DNA from: JAWLBY01 sp041687455
GTDB lineage: Bacteria > Pseudomonadota > Gammaproteobacteria > Xanthomonadales > Xanthomonadaceae
NCBI GenBank assembly: GCA_041687455.1
Contig: JAWLBY010000008.1
Location: forward strand, 62,001 to 126,000
Direction of reading: 5' to 3'
DNA: 64,000 nucleotides
Shown: one piece after another, positions 25,163-33,670 of the stretch
Numbering within the stretch: the stretch's first letter is position 1
Layout: each line of letters begins with the position of its first letter
The notes under the pieces: generated by a model
Databases searched by the model: none
What the model saw: the letters and a program-made list of their open reading frames with translations, nothing else
What the model was told of the DNA's origin: nothing
Made by a program: the position numbers and the translations under genes

Positions 25163-26404
25163 TCAGCCCTGGCGACGGAAACCGACCGCCAGCAGACCGA
25201 ACGCACCCAGCAGACCGAACAGCGCGATCTTCGACCAGGTCGAGGCCGACGGGATCACGGCCGGGCGGACAACTGCAACGCCGGCCCCGGCGTTGACCGT
25301 GAAGGTCGTGCCGTTGCAGGTCACCGTGCCGCTCTGCGCAGCGTCGCTCAGCGTGATGCCGACCACGACCGGGGCCGGCTGCGAACCGGTCGTGACCGAC
25401 TGGTTGCCACCCGACAGGATCGACACCGGCGCGTTCGCGGTGCAGGCCAGCGCCGTCGACTGGCCGGCGGTGCCGCCAGAAGCGGTGTACTGGATGCTGC
25501 CGGTGCCGGTGCTGCCGATGATGCCGCCGCTGACGCTGATCGTCGTCTGCACCGGTGCGGTCAGCGTCGGCCCGGTCGCAACCGCGCCCGCCGCCACTTC
25601 GAACGTGTACGAGAACGCCTGGTCGGTGGTGCCTTCGCGGGTCGCGGTGCAGCTCACCGTCACGGTGCGCGCAGCGCCCGGCGTGAACGAAGCCACCATC
25701 GTCGTCGGCGTCGCGCCGTCGGCGATGTCGTTCTGGGTCGCGTTCGACAGCGTCGTGTCGGCGTCGTCATCGGTGCAGACCAGATCGGTCGTTCCACCGT
25801 TGGAGCCACCGGTCGATGCACCGAAACTGATGTTCTGGGTCACCGCCGCACCGCCGAGGACGCCACCGGCGATGTTGGTCGTGCTGCCGAAGGCCGGGGT
25901 GCCGGCGACGATGCTCGGACCGATCGGGACCGGGGCAGCCGCCACGTTGATGACACCGTCGTTCAGCGTGTGCGGTCCGGCCACCGGATTGCCGCCGCTA
26001 TCGCCGAACAGGCCATTGCGGACGTCGAGCGTCAGCGCGGTGCCGTCGGCAACGCCGGCATCGACCGTGAAGGTCAGATTGCAGAACGTTGTTGGACCGG
26101 CCGCGATCGCACTCAGGCCGGCGTCGGTGTACTGCACGGTGACGACGCCGGTGGCGTCGTTGTTGGAACAGCTTGCGCCGTTCTGCGCGGCAACGACTGC
26201 GTCGAGACTGGCGGTGTCGTATGCAACCTCGACTTCGAAACCGACTGTCGTGCCGTCGCCGCCGAACGTCAGGGCGAGCGCGGCCGGCGTGGTGGCACCA
26301 CCCGGCGTTGCAGTGGCGGCGGCCGGATCGATCGAGACGGTGGCCGCGAAGGCGGCCGGCGAGAGGGCCAGCGCGATCACGCTGGCAATGATGGCTTTAC
26401 GCAT
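25163..26404 (-). CDS. Secreted cohesin-like protein with a C-terminal sorting signal
   Basis: A 413-residue exported protein. A signal peptide (IIASVIALALSPAAFA) is followed by a domain of ~115 residues with a cohesin-like pattern (VGFEVEVAYDTASLDAV ... GVVTVQYTDAG ... CNLTFTVDAG). Two to three Thr/Gly/Ala-rich beta repeats come next, each with a cysteine pair, around LVCTDDDADTTLSN and ALACTANAPVSILS. It ends with IPSASTWSK, a Leu/Gly/Ala-rich membrane segment and FRRQG, which resembles IPTL-CTERM sorting tails (IPTL-x-W, transmembrane, RR). It is the last gene of a three-gene minus-strand set with a second cohesin-like protein and a dockerin protein, and is followed by a strong terminator. 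The cohesin assignment rests on visual pattern only. Confidence 0.68.
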   Translation of the reverse strand: MRKAIIASVIALALSPAAFAATVSIDPAAATATPGGATTPAALALTFGGDGTTVGFEVEVAYDTASLDAVVAAQNGASCSNNDATGVVTVQYTDAGLSAIAAGPTTFCNLTFTVDAGVADGTALTLDVRNGLFGDSGGNPVAGPHTLNDGVINVAAAPVPIGPSIVAGTPAFGSTTNIAGGVLGGAAVTQNISFGASTGGSNGGTTDLVCTDDDADTTLSNATQNDIADGATPTTMVASFTPGAARTVTVSCTATREGTTDQAFSYTFEVAAGAVATGPTLTAPVQTTISVSGGIIGSTGTGSIQYTASGGTAGQSTALACTANAPVSILSGGNQSVTTGSQPAPVVVGITLSDAAQSGTVTCNGTTFTVNAGAGVAVVRPAVIPSASTWSKIALFGLLGAFGLLAVGFRRQG

Positions 26405-26521
26405 TCTTATATCCCCAGATGTGGTGACAAGGCAGGGCAAGGGTGGCAAAGGGGAGCCCGTCCGGCACGAGGCCGGACGGACTGAGCAGGGAGAATATCC
26501 CAGAACGAAACCAGCGGCGAC

Positions 26522-26998
26522 CTATCGTTCTGAAATCTTTTCAGCCGCACGTTCGGACCGCCGACCGGAATCGTCGGCCTGCCCGGAGACGCTGACCGGA
26601 AGCGAGCGGCCGGTCGTGTCGGAAACCAGAAGTTTCTGTACCAACGGAGCCTGGCCGCCCGGCGCCTGGATCCAGCCCAGCGACACGATTCCGGCCGGCA
26701 ACGGACGGTTGTCGTTGCTGTAGACGATCACGACGACGTTGCCGGTGTCCGGGTTGAACTTGCAGGCTCCGGTGTGCGTGGCAGGCAGCTCGGCCAGACA
26801 CTTCGACGTATCGATGTTGCGGCTGCCCTTGGGCAGTGCGAGTTCGAATTCGAATGCAGTCGCGTCGCCGCTGGCGACGAAATCGAGCGCCAGCCGATTT
26901 GCGCCCTGGCCGTGGGTCAGCACGACTTCGTTGGCAACCGCCGAGCCGGCCAGCATGCCGCCGGCCAGAAGCATCGCGATGGAGTACTTGATGTTCAT
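26522..26998 (-). CDS. Small secreted cohesin-like protein
   Basis: A 158-residue exported protein with signal peptide YSIAMLLAGGMLAGSAVA. The remainder resembles a single cohesin-type beta sandwich: ATAFEFELALPKGS, then VVVIVYSNDNRPLPAGIVSLGWI and a charged C-terminus. Two cysteines about 13 residues apart could form a disulfide. ATG 26998 is preferred over 27004 because the upstream GGAG then has a normal 7-base spacing. It follows the dockerin gene after only 14 bases. The specific function is unknown. Confidence 0.6.
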   Translation of the reverse strand: MNIKYSIAMLLAGGMLAGSAVANEVVLTHGQGANRLALDFVASGDATAFEFELALPKGSRNIDTSKCLAELPATHTGACKFNPDTGNVVVIVYSNDNRPLPAGIVSLGWIQAPGGQAPLVQKLLVSDTTGRSLPVSVSGQADDSGRRSERAAEKISER

Positions 26999-27012
26999 GG
27001 ACATGCTCCGGA

Positions 27013-27870
27013 TCAGTTGCAGGTGGTGCTGGCGAGGCGGAGGTTGATCACGCAGATCGTGTCGAACACGTTGACCGAGCCGTCTTCGTTGCAGTCGGAC
27101 TGGCCGGCGACCAGCGTGCTGGTCAGGCGTTCGTTGATGACCTGGATCGTGTCGAACACGTTGATGCTGCCGTCGTTGTTGGCATCGCCGCGGCACAGCG
27201 GCGCCGGCACCGGGTCGACGGCATCGGCACGCGAGGCTTCATACTCATCGAAATACAGCGTGCCGGTGGCGCCGTTGGCCGCGATCATGCCGAGCTGCAC
27301 CGCCTCGACCGTGCTCGCGCCGGCGGTCATGCCGGTCGCATCGAGCTGCGTGGTCGTACCGGCAGTGGTGGTCTTGGCCATGAACTGCTCGCCGGTCTTG
27401 TACTTGAAGCCGACATTGATCCACTTGTTGCGCGGCGCCGAGCCGGCGGTCGTGCTTTTTGGCACGCCGTTGACGGTGAAATCGAAGTTCTGGTCGTTGG
27501 CGTCGTAGGCGATCTGGACCACCGCGCTGCCGCCGCTGTTGGCGTCCATGGCGCGAAACACCAGCGGCGCACCGCCGGTCACGCCGGTGTAGACGTAGAA
27601 GCGGGCGCTGAACGGCGTGAGGTCGCCTTCGGCTTCGTGGTTTTTCGATTCGATGACATAGCTGCCGGCAGTGCTCGCGGCCAGGCCACAGGCACCGGAA
27701 TAGCGCTTGACTGCCGGCGAGCTCTTCGGGGAGCCCGCCGTCGGCGAGCCGGCGACACTGGTCCAGGCAGCGGTCGTGCACGACTGTGCGTCGGCCGCCT
27801 GGAAGCCGAACATCGACGAGCCGGCGAGCAGTACCGCGCTCAGCTTGATCGCTTTCAGTTTGGAAGACAT
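27013..27870 (-). CDS. Secreted protein with a C-terminal dockerin
   Basis: A 285-residue exported protein. The signal peptide is AVLLAGSSMFGFQAADA. Residues ~30-215 look like a lectin/LamG-type beta sandwich (FYVYTGVTGGAPLVFRAMD; GTLYFDEYEASRAD). Residues ~223-285 are a type I dockerin with two calcium-binding F-hand repeats: DANNDGSINVFDTIQVIN and DCNEDGSVNVFDTICVIN. Both repeats keep the D-x-N-x-D-G-x-x-N ligands, and flanking cysteines may close the module. It is first in the set that includes two cohesin-like proteins, which suggests that it docks onto one of them outside the cell. Confidence 0.82.
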   Translation of the reverse strand: MSSKLKAIKLSAVLLAGSSMFGFQAADAQSCTTAAWTSVAGSPTAGSPKSSPAVKRYSGACGLAASTAGSYVIESKNHEAEGDLTPFSARFYVYTGVTGGAPLVFRAMDANSGGSAVVQIAYDANDQNFDFTVNGVPKSTTAGSAPRNKWINVGFKYKTGEQFMAKTTTAGTTTQLDATGMTAGASTVEAVQLGMIAANGATGTLYFDEYEASRADAVDPVPAPLCRGDANNDGSINVFDTIQVINERLTSTLVAGQSDCNEDGSVNVFDTICVINLRLASTTCN

Positions 27871-27979
27871 GGGTGATGATTCCCTGGTTGTTGCGGACTG
27901 GGCACCGCCCCGCGGCCCGGCTGGGCCACGAAGCGGTACGGGAACGGGAGCGCGACACACGTCGGGTGCCCTCAAGGGC

Positions 27980-27985
27980 TAATAT
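27980..27985 (+). promoter_or_regulatory. Likely -10 element for the glycosyltransferase operon
   Basis: TAATAT (five of six to TATAAT) lies 9 bases before the ATG at 27995, so transcription would start within a few bases of the start codon. No SD is visible. No good -35 is seen. Confidence 0.4.
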
Positions 27986-27994
27986 ACGCAGCAC

Positions 27995-28744
27995 ATGAAT
28001 CCATCGTCCCACCGACTGGGTCGCCGTTCATCGCCGGTAACGGCGCCGGTCCTGGTCGTCATCCCTGCCCGCGACGAAGCGGACACGCTCGGCGACCTGC
28101 TCGCCGCGCTGCGTGCGCTGCCGCATGTCCAGCCGCTGGTCGCGTCCGACGCCAGCAGTGACGGCACCGCGGCGCTGGCGCGCGCGCACGGCGCCTGGGT
28201 CATCGAGGTACCGCTGCAGCTCGGCGCCTGGGGCGCGACCCAGGCCGGGCTGCGGCTGGCGCAGCGGCGCGGTTTCGACATCGTCGTGACGATGGACGGC
28301 GACGGCCAGCACGATCCGCTGTCGATCGGCAGGCTGCTCGCCGAATTCGAACGCCAGCCGGCCGACGTGCTGATCGGGACGTTCCCCGAGCGCCTCAGCC
28401 GCGGCCGCAAGCTGGCCTGGTCCTGGTTCCGGGCGCTGACCGGGCTGCGGATCGAGGACCTGACCTCCGGTTTCCGCGTCTACGGCCGGCGGGCGATCGC
28501 GGTGCTGGCCTCGGCCGAGGCGACCCTGCTCGACTACCAGGACGTCGGCGTGCTGCTGCTGCTGAAGAAATACGGACTGAGCATCCGGGAAGTGCCGGTC
28601 ACGATGTTTCCGCGCCGCAACGGCCGCTCGAAGGTCTTCGCGTCGTGGCTGCTGGTTGCCCGCTACATGGTGCAGACTACCGTGCTTTGCCTGGCCCGCG
28701 TGGGCCGCCTGCCCGGCCGCCGGCCGCTTCCGATCGAGGTCTGA
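27995..28744 (+). CDS. Family 2 glycosyltransferase, polyprenyl-phosphate sugar type
   Basis: A 249-residue cytoplasmic GT-A enzyme. VLVVIPARDEADTLGDLL, ASDASSDGTAALA and the metal/nucleotide motif VTMDGDGQHDP are typical of dolichyl/undecaprenyl-phosphate sugar transferases; DLTSGFRVYGRRA matches that subgroup as well. It probably makes a lipid-linked sugar donor for the GT-C enzymes encoded nearby. The sugar is unknown. The next gene begins immediately after its stop. Confidence 0.87.
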   Translation: MNPSSHRLGRRSSPVTAPVLVVIPARDEADTLGDLLAALRALPHVQPLVASDASSDGTAALARAHGAWVIEVPLQLGAWGATQAGLRLAQRRGFDIVVTMDGDGQHDPLSIGRLLAEFERQPADVLIGTFPERLSRGRKLAWSWFRALTGLRIEDLTSGFRVYGRRAIAVLASAEATLLDYQDVGVLLLLKKYGLSIREVPVTMFPRRNGRSKVFASWLLVARYMVQTTVLCLARVGRLPGRRPLPIEV

Positions 28745-29170
28745 ATGACTGTAGCCGTCACCGCGGCGGTACTCGGCATCGCGATTGCCGGCAGCATCCT
28801 GTGGCTGGTGCGGCGCGATCGTCTGCACGGCAGCCATGCGCTGTGGTGGCTGGCGGTGGCCAGCGGCGCGTTGCTGGTCGGGTTCTTTCCGAAGACGGTC
28901 GATCGGATCGGCGGTCTGTTCGGCGTGCATTACCCGCCGATGCTGGTCGTGCTGCTGGTGCTCGCGGCGGTGCTGCTGAAACTGCTGCAGATCGACATCG
29001 ACATCTCGCGCCGCGAGCGGCGGATGCGCCGGATGATTCAGAAAATGGCGATCCTCGAGATGGAGGTCCGCGAACTGCGCGAGCAGGCTGCCAGCCGGTC
29101 CGGGGCATCTTCCGGCACCGCCGGCGAGGCTGGCGGCGATGCGACGGTCCTGCGCAAGGTCGTCGGCTGA
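28745..29170 (+). CDS. DUF2304 membrane protein
   Basis: A 141-residue protein with three hydrophobic segments (near 5-22, 32-47 and 62-80), then a charged helix (RRERRMRRMIQKMAILEMEVRELRE) and a Gly/Ala-rich tail. It matches DUF2304, a family often encoded beside DPM-type glycosyltransferases, as here, with no gap. It probably supports that enzyme at the membrane; the function is not established. Confidence 0.78.
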   Translation: MTVAVTAAVLGIAIAGSILWLVRRDRLHGSHALWWLAVASGALLVGFFPKTVDRIGGLFGVHYPPMLVVLLVLAAVLLKLLQIDIDISRRERRMRRMIQKMAILEMEVRELREQAASRSGASSGTAGEAGGDATVLRKVVG

Positions 29171-29171
29171 A

Positions 29172-30308
29172 TTGCGCGTTCTTCATATCGGCAAGTTCTA
29201 TCCGCCGCACCCCGGCGGCATAGAACGCTTCACCGCGGATCTCGCCCACGCGCAGCACCACAGCGGCCTGCAGCCGGCGGTGCTGGCCCATTCGGGCGGG
29301 ACGGCGGCCGGCCACCCGCCGCCGTTTCCGGTCCGGCTGGTCCGCTCCCACGGCCGGCTGCTGTTCGTGCCGGTCAGCCCGGACTGGGCCTGGCGATGCC
29401 GGCGCCTGCTGCAGCAGTTCCGACCGGACCTGCTGCATGTCCATCTGCCGAATCCGTCGGCGTTCTGGATGCTCGGGTTGCCAGCCGCCCGCGCGTTGCC
29501 GTGGATCGTCCACTGGCATGCCGACGTGCCGGAAGACACCGGCCATCGTGGTCTGCAACTGGCCTATCCGCTGTACCGCGGATTCGAGCGGCGGATGCTG
29601 GCGCGGGCGCGGACGATCATCGCGACCTCGGCGCGCTACCGCGACGCCAGCCGACCGCTGCAACCGTTCCTGGACAAGGTCGACGTGGTGCCGCTCGGCA
29701 TCGGCGCGGCGCCGGCGGCAACCGCGGCGCCCGACTGGCCGGGCACCGGCCTGCGCCTGCTGGCGGTCGGCCGACTGAGCTTCTACAAGGGCTTCGACGT
29801 GCTGATCGACGCGCTGGCCCGAGCACCGGAGGCCAGCCTGTTGCTGATCGGCGACGGCGAGCAGGCGTCCGGCCTGCGGCAGCAGATTGCCGCGCTGGGC
29901 CTGCAGGAGCGGGTCCGGATGCTGGGGCGGGTCGACGACGCGACGCTGGAAGCGGCCTACCGGGCCTGCGACGTGCTGTGCCTGCCGTCGATCGATCGCT
30001 CGGAAGCGTTCGGACTGGTACTGGTGGAGGCGATGCGGGCCGGCAAGCCAGTGCTGGCTTCGGCGATCCCGGGTTCGGGTGTCGCCGAAGTCGTCGACGA
30101 CGGCGCCACCGGCCGACTGCTGCCGCTGCGCGACCCGGCCGCCTGGGCGGCCGCGATCACCGCGCTGGCGCAGCAACCGGCACTGCGCGAGGCCTGGGGT
30201 CAGGCCGGATTCGACCGCTGGCGGCAGCGGTTCCGGATCGCGCCGGTCAGCGACGCGATCACGACCATCTACCGCGCGGCGCTGGCCGACCGACGTACAG
30301 CAGGCTGA
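29172..30308 (+). CDS. Family 4 glycosyltransferase
   Basis: A GT-B fold enzyme of about 378 residues. It begins LRVLHIGKFYPPHPGGIERF and has the nucleotide-sugar part LLAVGRLSFYKGFDVLIDAL. The E-x7-E motif is in SEAFGLVLVEAMRAGKPVLA. It probably adds a sugar to a surface polysaccharide. TTG at 29172 is chosen because homologues begin at this conserved segment; an ATG at 29139, overlapping the DUF2304 gene, is the alternative. The last 50 bases overlap the convergent membrane protein gene. Confidence 0.85.
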   Translation: MRVLHIGKFYPPHPGGIERFTADLAHAQHHSGLQPAVLAHSGGTAAGHPPPFPVRLVRSHGRLLFVPVSPDWAWRCRRLLQQFRPDLLHVHLPNPSAFWMLGLPAARALPWIVHWHADVPEDTGHRGLQLAYPLYRGFERRMLARARTIIATSARYRDASRPLQPFLDKVDVVPLGIGAAPAATAAPDWPGTGLRLLAVGRLSFYKGFDVLIDALARAPEASLLLIGDGEQASGLRQQIAALGLQERVRMLGRVDDATLEAAYRACDVLCLPSIDRSEAFGLVLVEAMRAGKPVLASAIPGSGVAEVVDDGATGRLLPLRDPAAWAAAITALAQQPALREAWGQAGFDRWRQRFRIAPVSDAITTIYRAALADRRTAG

Positions 30309-31677
30309 CCCAGAACACCGTCGCCGGCACGATCTGCAGCAGCACGCGATTCACGCTGGTCAGGTTCTCCGCCCACGCCGACGCGTCGGTGAAGAAGAAC
30401 AGCACGAACACGAACGCATAACCGAGCAGCAGTGCGAATGCCAGCGGCCGCAGCGAGCCGCGACCGGCAGCGCGGCGCATCCCGGCCAGCGCCGCGATCG
30501 GCAGGGCGAGCCACAACAGGTGCCAGTTCGGCAGCACGAACAGGCTCTCCAGGACTTCTTCTCCGACCGGCCGCCAGTACAGCTCCAGCACCCCTTTACC
30601 CGGCACCGTCACCGCGCCCCACTCCAGCGTCGCAACGCCGCTGCCGGGCAGCGGAATCGGCACGCCACCGAGCCCCATCAGCACGCCGACGCCGAGCAGT
30701 GCCAGCGGCGGGCCGATCCGCACCATGCTGCGTGGCATTGCCGCCAGCAGCGCGGCACCGAGCAGGCACAGCAGCCAGACGCCACCCTCGACCTTGATCG
30801 CGGGCAGCAGGCCGACCGCCAGCAGCGCGAGCGCGACATCGCCACGGCTGCGCAGGCGCCACGCGCGCTCCAGGTGCACGAACGCGAGCAGCACGCCGGC
30901 GGCGAGCCACAGGTCGGTGTAGCCGGCCAGCACGACATGGGTGTTGACCAGCGGCAGGCTCAGCACCGCGAACGCCGCGAGCGCCGCCACCATCGTCGTC
31001 GCACCGGCCAGGCGCAGGTAGCCGTACAGCATGCCGCCGAGCGCCAGCCACAGGAGCGGCCAGGCGAGGTGCACGACCGGCTCGCGCCAGCCACCCGCGG
31101 CGGCCGCAAGCCAGGCAGCAAAGCGCGGCACGCTTTCCGGGTATATGCCGGCGGTGACCTGCACCGTGCTGCCCGGTTCGGACGCCCACCACGGCCCGAA
31201 GTCGACAGCAGGTCGCAGCATGTCGGCGCCGATCCATGCGCGCGGCTTGGCCAGCCAGGTGTTCCAGGCGTCCCAGGACAGGGTCGGCAGGTCCAGCGCC
31301 TGCCCGGTGACCAGCACGAAATGGCCGAGCAGCAGCAGCGCCAGCGCGATCGGCAGCACGCGGTCGAGCGCAGTGGCTGCGCCGCGCGGCGCGGAGACGT
31401 TACTTCCGGATGAACCCCGACGTCGCAGCCACCATGCGCAGCCCGCCGCGCCGACAAGCACGCAGACGGCCGCGATCGGCATCAGCTGCGCGGGCCAGCG
31501 CGACAGCGGCACCGCGTCGGCCCAACGCAGCAGCACGCCGGTGAGCAGGGCGCCGAGCAGGTAGCCGCTGCCGAGGCATGCGGTCCAGCCGGCGGCCGAG
31601 CGCGGCCGTCCCATCGCAGCGAGCCACAGCAGCGCGCCGAGTGCGAGCGGCAGCAGCATGGCCAGCATGATGGTCAT
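30259..31677 (-). CDS. Multi-span membrane protein, possible GT-C glycosyltransferase
   Basis: A 472-residue protein with about 11-12 hydrophobic segments. The periplasmic loop after the third or fourth segment contains LSWDAWNTWLAKPRAWIGAD, the sort of acidic loop seen in GT-C transferases that use lipid-linked sugars. No family is recognised with certainty. It overlaps its upstream neighbour by 4 bp (ATGA) and is the last gene of the run that starts at purF. Its end overlaps the convergent GT4 gene by 50 bp. Confidence 0.65.
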   Translation of the reverse strand: MTIMLAMLLPLALGALLWLAAMGRPRSAAGWTACLGSGYLLGALLTGVLLRWADAVPLSRWPAQLMPIAAVCVLVGAAGCAWWLRRRGSSGSNVSAPRGAATALDRVLPIALALLLLGHFVLVTGQALDLPTLSWDAWNTWLAKPRAWIGADMLRPAVDFGPWWASEPGSTVQVTAGIYPESVPRFAAWLAAAAGGWREPVVHLAWPLLWLALGGMLYGYLRLAGATTMVAALAAFAVLSLPLVNTHVVLAGYTDLWLAAGVLLAFVHLERAWRLRSRGDVALALLAVGLLPAIKVEGGVWLLCLLGAALLAAMPRSMVRIGPPLALLGVGVLMGLGGVPIPLPGSGVATLEWGAVTVPGKGVLELYWRPVGEEVLESLFVLPNWHLLWLALPIAALAGMRRAAGRGSLRPLAFALLLGYAFVFVLFFFTDASAWAENLTSVNRVLLQIVPATVFWVSLLYVGRPAPRGRWS

Positions 31678-32849
31678 TGCGTTCCCTCCGAACGCCCGAG
31701 CCGGTAGGCCTGCAGGACCGGTTCATCGGCCAGCAGCAGCGTCGCCGGCAGTGTCCGCTCGCCGAACTGCAGCACGCCGCGGGCCGGGTCGAAGCGCCAC
31801 GTGCCGGCGCCGAACAGCACCAGCACCGCGCCACGCTCGACGGCATCGTCGGGCAGCGCGTCGACGCCGGGCAGCGTCGCGACGTCGTGCCCGCGCAGCA
31901 AGTAGGCCGGATACTGTCGACTGAACTCATTGTCGCCGTGGACGATCACCCGCGCGGCGGGCGTGCGATCGAGCAGCGCGATCAAGCGGGCGATCGGCGC
32001 GGCCAGCGTCGGCTGCGCCGTCAGTGGTTCATCGGCGGGCGCCCCGGCGCGCGCGGCGGCAGCGACCTCGCCACGCCAGTGCAGCTGCCGCAACTGCATG
32101 AGGTCGAGCGCGACCCACGCGAGCAGCACGACGACGGCGAAGACGCGCCAGCCCGCGCGCCGCCGCATTGCGAGCCACAGCGCGAGCCCGACGACCGCGG
32201 CGATGATCGCCAGCGCCGGCGTCGGGCGCACCCCGCGTTCGATCGGCAGCGCGAATCCGCCCGTGTTGATCGACCGCCCACCCCATGGTCGATAGGCGAT
32301 CCATTCGCCCCACAGCGCCGCCATCGCATCGCGACGGTTGTCCGACGACAGCGAAACCTCGCCCAGTTCGAGCCGGCGATCGGCCGATGCAGCGGTCGAC
32401 AGCGGCTCCAGCGGCACCAGCGCGAGCCCGAGCGCCGATATCTCGCCTTCCCAGCCCTGCAACCGGGCGAGATCGACCGTGATTGGCCCGGAGTGCCACG
32501 GAACCGCACCGCTGCGCAGCCCTCCGGGCGTGTTCCACAGCAGCAGCGGGCGCGTGCTCGGCGGCGTCATGCGCAGGTCGAACCGCATGAAGCGATAGTC
32601 GCCAGCGTCGAAGGCAAGGCCATCGTGCAGCACGATCGTCTGCGCGGCGGCGTTGGCCGCCTTGGTCACCAGACGATCGTCGGCGACCTGCACGTCGCCG
32701 CTCGGCGATGCGAAGCGATCGACCTGCAGCCGCATCTGCCGTTCGGCATTCCACGGCGGCATGCGATCGGGCGCGGACGCGATCGCGAACAGTGCGACGG
32801 CCGCGACGACGGCGGCAAAGCTGCCGATCAGGACGAGGCGCAAGCTCAT
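31674..32849 (-). CDS. Membrane protein with two extracytoplasmic domains, unknown
   Basis: A 391-residue protein not recognised. An N-terminal membrane segment (VLIGSFAAVVAAVALFAIA) precedes a ~170-residue beta-rich domain (YRFMRFDLRMTPPSTRPLLLW). Two membrane segments follow (about 215-260), then a C-terminal soluble domain (AARVIVHGDNEFSRQYPAYL). Both soluble parts would lie outside the cytoplasm. GGAGG precedes the ATG. It overlaps both neighbours by 4 bp, so it is translated as part of the glycan-related run. An envelope-polysaccharide role is inference. Confidence 0.6.
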   Translation of the reverse strand: MSLRLVLIGSFAAVVAAVALFAIASAPDRMPPWNAERQMRLQVDRFASPSGDVQVADDRLVTKAANAAAQTIVLHDGLAFDAGDYRFMRFDLRMTPPSTRPLLLWNTPGGLRSGAVPWHSGPITVDLARLQGWEGEISALGLALVPLEPLSTAASADRRLELGEVSLSSDNRRDAMAALWGEWIAYRPWGGRSINTGGFALPIERGVRPTPALAIIAAVVGLALWLAMRRRAGWRVFAVVVLLAWVALDLMQLRQLHWRGEVAAAARAGAPADEPLTAQPTLAAPIARLIALLDRTPAARVIVHGDNEFSRQYPAYLLRGHDVATLPGVDALPDDAVERGAVLVLFGAGTWRFDPARGVLQFGERTLPATLLLADEPVLQAYRLGRSEGTQ

Positions 32850-33670
32850 CCGGCCTCCGCCAGTGCATGCAGCAGGTCGAGGTCGTCGCGATCGAAGCCG
32901 GCCTGTTCCCGCGCCTGCAGGTTGAACGGCTTGCGCAGCGCCGCGCGGCCGTGCCGTTCGAGCAACGTGCGGAAGGTCGACAGCGGATCGCGGCCCTGTT
33001 CGGCGCAGCAATGCCGGAACCAGCGCGAGCCGGCGGCGACGTGCGCCACTTCCTCGCGCAGGATGATCTCCAGCACGTCGGCCGTGGCGTCGTCGCCGGC
33101 CGCACGCAGGCGCTCGATCATCGGCGGCGTGACATCGAGGCCACGCGCCTCGAGCACCCGCGGCACCAACGCCATGCGTTCGAGGCAATCATGGGCGGTC
33201 CGCTCGGCCATTTCCCACAGGCCGTTGTGCGCGTCGAAGTCGCCGTAGTGGTAGCCGTGCGCCGCCAGGCGCGGTTCGAGCAGACGGAAGTGGCGTGCTT
33301 CATCGGCGGCAACCTGCACCCAGTCGGCATAGAACCCTTGGGGCATGCCGCGGAAGCGATACACCGCATCCCAGGCCAGGTTGATCGCATTGAACTCGAT
33401 GTGCGCCACGGCATGGATGAAGGCCGCACGCCCGAGCGGGGAACCGAACCCGCGCTGCGGCAATCGCCGCGGCTCGACCAGCCGCGGTCGCGGCGGCCGG
33501 CCGGGCACCGGTATCGGCAGCGCGGCCGGCGCGTCGTCGCGCGGCTGCAGCACGCCGGACGCAAAGCGCGCCGCCGCCTCGTCGGTCAGCGCGCACTTGA
33601 GCGCCGGGTCGTCCGCCATCAGGCAGGCATGCGCAGCGGCGTGCAGGTCGTCCGGCCTGAAACCGCTCAC
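32846..33670 (-). CDS. DUF455 ferritin-like protein
   Basis: A 274-residue helical protein of the DUF455 ferritin-like family. Candidate di-metal ligands are the glutamates/histidines in HAVAHIEFNAINLAWD, VAADEARHFRLL, NGLWEMAERTAHD and ILREEVAHVAAG. The sequence RMALVPRVLEARGLDVTPPM is characteristic of the family. It may be a diiron oxygenase or oxidase; no reaction is established. It sits between two membrane glycan genes, with ATGA overlaps on both sides, an odd place for a soluble metalloprotein. Confidence 0.85.
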   Translation of the reverse strand: MSGFRPDDLHAAAHACLMADDPALKCALTDEAAARFASGVLQPRDDAPAALPIPVPGRPPRPRLVEPRRLPQRGFGSPLGRAAFIHAVAHIEFNAINLAWDAVYRFRGMPQGFYADWVQVAADEARHFRLLEPRLAAHGYHYGDFDAHNGLWEMAERTAHDCLERMALVPRVLEARGLDVTPPMIERLRAAGDDATADVLEIILREEVAHVAAGSRWFRHCCAEQGRDPLSTFRTLLERHGRAALRKPFNLQAREQAGFDRDDLDLLHALAEAG

